Shown: piece after piece, positions 6,879 to 7,941 of the stretch | Position numbering within the stretch: the stretch's first letter is position 1 | Layout: the number at the start of each line of letters is the position of its first letter | Assembly: GCA_035549875.1 (NCBI GenBank) | Contig: DASZPV010000183.1 | Span: forward strand, 1-7,941 | Length of the DNA stretch: 7,941 bases | Direction: 5' to 3' | From: JAKFWI01 sp035549875 | Lineage (GTDB): Bacteria; Pseudomonadota; Alphaproteobacteria; Caulobacterales; Aquidulcibacteraceae | Made by a program: the position numbers and the translations under genes | The notes under the pieces: model-generated | What the model saw: only the letters and a program-made list of their open reading frames with translations | Databases searched by the model: none | What the model was told of the DNA's origin: nothing

Positions 6879-6883
6879 GGAGG
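6879..6883 (+). promoter_or_regulatory. Ribosome binding site deciding a GTG start
   Basis: GGAGG followed by 7 bases and GTG at 6891. It is the clearest Shine-Dalgarno site on the plus strand and is the main reason to accept the 114-residue protein that follows. Confidence 0.75.
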
Positions 6884-6890
6884 CAAATAA

Positions 6891-7235
6891 GTGCTCGATC
6901 AGAGAGAGCGCGACCGCCTGTCGGGCGAGATCGCCGCGATATGGCCGCGGGTTGAATCCGGCGCGGCGAACCTGGACGAAGTGCGCCACGTTGCGCTGAG
7001 CGTGTTCGACAGGCTCGGCGCGGTGGGCGGCCTCGATGGCTGGGAGAAGCACCATTTCATCTGGGTGCTGAAGGGCCTCAAGCTGAACCGCGAAGAACCG
7101 AAAGCCGGCCTGCACACTGCGTTGCATGGGTTGGAACAGACGCTGGCGCCCCATACGGAGCGCGATCAGGTCGCTGATTCGAGCTTTTCGGGGCTGAACG
7201 ACCATGATCTGCGCGATCTGGTCGCCGCCGCCTGA
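6891..7235 (+). CDS. Small hypothetical protein, 114 residues
   Basis: I do not recognise the family. The start is GTG 6891, supported by GGAGG at ideal spacing. The protein is soluble, with no signal peptide, membrane helix or cysteine. It looks helical, with a central block GLDGWEKHHFIWVLKGLKLN (47-66) carrying two tryptophans and adjacent histidines, and an acidic C-terminal helix NDHDLRDLVAAA. It lies 109 bp after the DUF6882 gene, and its stop TGA (7233-7235) is only 4 bases before the rnpB -10 box, so transcription could run on into rnpB. An overlapping frame opening with GTG at 6778 is longer on its left side but lacks a ribosome binding site and has implausible Arg/Cys-rich composition. 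Gene call is good; function unknown. Confidence 0.72.
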   Translation: MLDQRERDRLSGEIAAIWPRVESGAANLDEVRHVALSVFDRLGAVGGLDGWEKHHFIWVLKGLKLNREEPKAGLHTALHGLEQTLAPHTERDQVADSSFSGLNDHDLRDLVAAA

Positions 7236-7239
7236 TCAC

Positions 7240-7247
7240 TCTATAAC
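7240..7247 (+). promoter_or_regulatory. -10 box of rnpB promoter
   Basis: TCTATAAC matches GCTANAWC at 7 of 8 positions and also contains the TATAAt-like hexamer TATAAC (7242-7247). Counting about 7 bases downstream gives a transcript start near 7254, which is exactly where the P1 helix of RNase P RNA begins. The -35 region would lie in the end of the preceding coding region (near 7218-7224) and is weak (CTGGTC). Confidence 0.6.
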
Positions 7248-7253
7248 TCGCTT

Positions 7254-7648
7254 GTCAGTCGGCCGGGCGACCGCGCGCACAAGTCCCGAAAGGGCGTGCG
7301 GGAGGAAAGTCCGGGCTCCAGGCAGAAACGGCGGCGGGTAACGCCCGCCGAGGGAAACCTCAGGGATAGCGCCACAGAGAACAGACCGCCGCCCGAAGCC
7401 TCGGCGAAGGGTGGTAAGGGTGAAACGGTGGGGTAAGAGCCCACCGCCGCGACCGTAAGGAAGCGGGCACGGCAAGCCCCGCCGGGAGCAAGACCGAATA
7501 GGAGTATGCGGGGGAGAAATCCCCCACGCCGCTGCCGGCGGATACTCGGGTAGGTCGCGAGAACCGCTCGGCGACGAGCGGTCCAGAGGAATGGTCGCCC
7601 ATCCTGGCAACAGGGGGACAGAACCCGGCTTACAGGCCGGCTGATCAG
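7254..7648 (+). ncRNA. rnpB: RNase P RNA, bacterial type A
   Basis: The catalytic RNA of ribonuclease P, which with protein RnpA removes the 5' leader from pre-tRNAs. The terminal helix P1 is formed by 7255-7264 (TCAGTCGGCC) and 7635-7644 (GGCCGGCTGA), ten pairs with one G-U. Conserved region I is GAGGAAAGTCCGGGCTCC (7302-7319), which makes the 5' half of P4; its partner near the 3' end is ACAGAACCCGGCTTA (7618-7632). Between them are the ACAGAGAACAGACCGCC element (from 7373), GGTAAGGGTGAAACGGTG (from 7412), TAAGAGCCCACCGC (7434-7447) and AGAGGAATGGTCGCC (7585-7599), all in normal order. At about 395 nt it has normal length and looks complete. The exact ends are placed from P1 and the -10 box, accurate to a few bases. 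It should be expressed from its own promoter. Confidence 0.97.
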
Positions 7649-7654
7649 TTTGAG

Positions 7655-7685
7655 GACGCCGGCCGCGGATGACGCGGTCGGCGTC
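7655..7685. terminator. Strong hairpin between convergent rnpB and minus-strand gene
   Basis: GACGCCGGCCGCG (7655-7667) pairs with CGCGGTCGGCGTC (7673-7685) over 13 bp, including one G-U (or its A-C counterpart on the other strand), around a 5-base loop GATGA. There is no T-run on either side, so it is not a textbook intrinsic terminator, but its position between two convergent genes fits a bidirectional 3'-end structure. It may protect or help form the rnpB 3' end. Confidence 0.6.
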
Positions 7686-7692
7686 GCCAGTT

Positions 7693-7941
7693 TCAGGACG
7701 CGCGGCTGATTTTGAGCTTCACTGCGCCGACGCGAAACCCAAACAGGCTGACGCGGGCGTCGTTCAGCACCGTCCCGTCCGGCGCCTTGGCCATGACATC
7801 CTGGAAGCGGACTTTTCGGCCGGGCTTGCCGTCCTTGCCGGGAAGCCTGACGAGATAGGAGAGCCGGAAAACGCGGCCCACCTGCACGCCAGACGCTTTG
7901 CCTACGACATCCTCGCGCGTCCCCGAATAGGCGCCATCGGC
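7693..7941 (-). CDS. C-terminal end of an unidentified protein, cut by right edge
   Basis: The minus-strand frame is open from the right edge to TGA at 7693-7695, giving 82 residues that begin ADGAYSGTREDVVGK and end AVKLKISRAS. The GTG at 7887 that could be read as a start is internal, because the open frame and the same codon style continue past it. The fragment is rich in basic residues and alternating hydrophobics (RVFRLSYLVRL, VSLFGFRVGAVKLKI), which suggests beta structure with a Gly/Lys loop LPGKDGKPGRKVRF. I do not recognise the family. It converges on rnpB, with a hairpin between them. The amount of sequence is too small to assign a role. Confidence 0.6.
   Translation of the reverse strand, partial: ADGAYSGTREDVVGKASGVQVGRVFRLSYLVRLPGKDGKPGRKVRFQDVMAKAPDGTVLNDARVSLFGFRVGAVKLKISRAS

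Noticed and set aside
6778..6999. Plus-strand frame starting GTG at 6778, overlapping the stop of the DUF6882 gene
   Set aside because: The overlap is tempting, but it has no ribosome binding site, ends inside the better-supported 114-residue gene, and its C-terminal half is Arg/Cys-rich noise.
7236..7610. Minus-strand open frame of 124 residues opposite rnpB
   Set aside because: The region is explained by RNase P RNA; structured GC-rich RNA genes often leave antisense frames open.
1..7941. Search for CRISPR arrays, tRNA genes, transposases, integrases and toxin-antitoxin pairs
   Set aside because: No regularly spaced direct repeats, no tRNA-like cloverleaf or GTTCRANYC box in context, and no mobile-element or toxin motifs were seen by eye on either strand.

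Overview
The window looks like chromosomal DNA from a high-GC alphaproteobacterium. The clues are strong G/C bias at third codon positions, a eukaryotic-type NADP isocitrate dehydrogenase, a type A RNase P RNA of the alphaproteobacterial style, and -10-like boxes close to the Caulobacter housekeeping form GCTANAWC. Caulobacterales/Hyphomonadaceae-like or Rhizobiales-like are both possible; I cannot settle the genus from the sequence alone.

Left part (1-3953): the 3' three quarters of alaS (alanyl-tRNA synthetase) enter from the left edge. The alaS stop overlaps the GTG start of a GNAT acetyltransferase gene by 4 bases, so the two are probably co-transcribed and translationally coupled. This pair converges on icd (minus strand). 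The 151 bp between them hold two inverted copies of a REP-like palindromic repeat.

Middle part (3954-6162): upstream of icd on the same strand lies a gene for an unusual protein with an N-terminal TIR domain, one membrane helix, a long Ala/Pro/Val-rich tail and a small four-cysteine C-terminal region. It is divergent from a TrmJ-type tRNA 2'-O-methyltransferase gene, with only a short shared promoter region. The TIR protein is the most unusual gene here.

Right part (6163-7941): a DUF6882-type protein, a 114-residue protein of unknown function with a clear ribosome binding site, then the RNase P RNA gene rnpB with its own -10 box just after the preceding stop codon. rnpB converges on the 3' end of an unidentified minus-strand gene cut by the right edge; a strong 13-bp hairpin separates the two.

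Most of the content is core metabolism and RNA biology: tRNA charging, tRNA modification, tRNA 5' processing and the TCA cycle. I do not see a multi-gene novel system, CRISPR array, tRNA, transposase or integrase. The best candidate for something undescribed is the single-gene membrane TIR protein.
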